This document shows positions 49,949 to 50,083 of a DNA stretch of 50,083 nucleotides, in pieces. The stretch lies in contig JABDBG010000009.1 in assembly GCA_013288745.1 (NCBI GenBank), forward strand, positions 1-50,083, given 5' to 3'. The position numbers and the translations under genes are program-made. The notes beneath the pieces are model-generated. The model saw only the letters and a program-made list of their open reading frames with translations, was not told the origin of the DNA and made no database searches. Positions within the stretch are counted from its first letter, which is position 1. Each line of letters begins with the position of its first letter. This DNA comes from Bacteroidota bacterium (GTDB taxonomy: Bacteria; Bacteroidota; Bacteroidia; Chitinophagales; Chitinophagaceae).

Positions 49949-50083
49949 TTAGTGAGCGATCTTATCGTTAGCTTTGATAGTAGGAACTACTAAAAATGCT
50001 ACTAATAAAACTACACCAGCTGCTGCTGCTCCACCGCTAAGAGAAGAAGATTGTGTGTTGTTAAGATCAGCTGCAAAAGTTGT
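49949..50083 (-). CDS. C-terminal fragment of a small membrane protein (partial, cut by window edge)
   Basis: The last 44 codons of a minus-strand frame are visible, ending in a TAA at 49949-49951. The frame is open to the window edge and includes one strongly hydrophobic helix (AGVVLLVAFLVVPTIK) preceded by a Gly/Ala/Ser-rich stretch, and ends NDKIAH. The upstream part is missing, so no family can be assigned. The terminator at 49857-49898 fits its end. Confidence 0.6.
   Translation of the reverse strand, partial: TTFAADLNNTQSSSLSGGAAAAGVVLLVAFLVVPTIKANDKIAH

Overview
The window is AT-rich chromosomal DNA from a member of the Bacteroidota, most likely the family Chitinophagaceae or a close relative. 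The support is the repeated use of the Bacteroidota promoter core TAnnTTTG with a TTG/TTTG about 20 bases upstream, the near absence of Shine-Dalgarno sequences, families typical of the phylum (DUF4199, DUF2851, DUF2520, OmpL-like porin, the rplQ-carA junction), the futalosine menaquinone genes mqnB and mqnD, and a zinc-ligand-poor ribosomal protein L36. I see no rRNA, tRNA, CRISPR array, phage module or transposase. The placement is from gene content only.

Layout. At 0.3-3.1 kb an outer-membrane porin precedes an ammonium transporter. At 3.3-8.9 kb a minus-strand operon runs from a dihydroorotase-like protein through DUF4199, a GT2 and a GT4 glycosyltransferase to a heptose-7-phosphate kinase and a phosphoheptose isomerase (surface glycan synthesis). 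At 8.9-10.9 kb lies the least ordinary stretch: two homologous copies of what looks like a small RNA gene (promoter plus intrinsic terminator) flanking a pentapeptide-repeat gene, then a lone UmuD-like S24 peptidase. At 10.9-17.3 kb are a class IV aminotransferase, a photolyase, mqnD and mqnB, two 6-pyruvoyl-tetrahydropterin synthase paralogues, folE and fabD. At 17.4-25.2 kb are a secreted trefoil-like protein, mdh, a thioredoxin-like protein, efp, accB-accC, arginase and a TPR protein.

At 25.3-33.0 kb is a carbon-storage module: glgA, glgC and glgB on the minus strand, with a sugar transporter and a ROK sugar kinase diverging from them. At 33.1-41.1 kb are lipA, a putative outer-membrane protein, OsmC, DUF2851, maf, a UbiA prenyltransferase, a KdsC-like phosphatase, iscX, ferredoxin, a DUF2520 protein and an alpha/beta hydrolase. 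At 41.4-49.8 kb topA is followed by the ribosomal alpha-operon (infA, rpmJ, rpsM, rpsK, rpsD, rpoA, rplQ), carA and aroQ. A truncated small membrane protein enters from the right edge.

The strongest second-look items are: the duplicated small RNA locus around the pentapeptide gene; an EF-P whose loop tip carries arginine (Arg32) where lysine is common; a dihydroorotase homologue that has lost most metal-ligand and substrate residues; a TGTCTGAA...TTCAGACA palindromic repeat family, including one element nested in another just upstream of arginase; and several other intergenic palindromes built from short AT-rich words, some of which carry or abut the stop codons of neighbouring genes.
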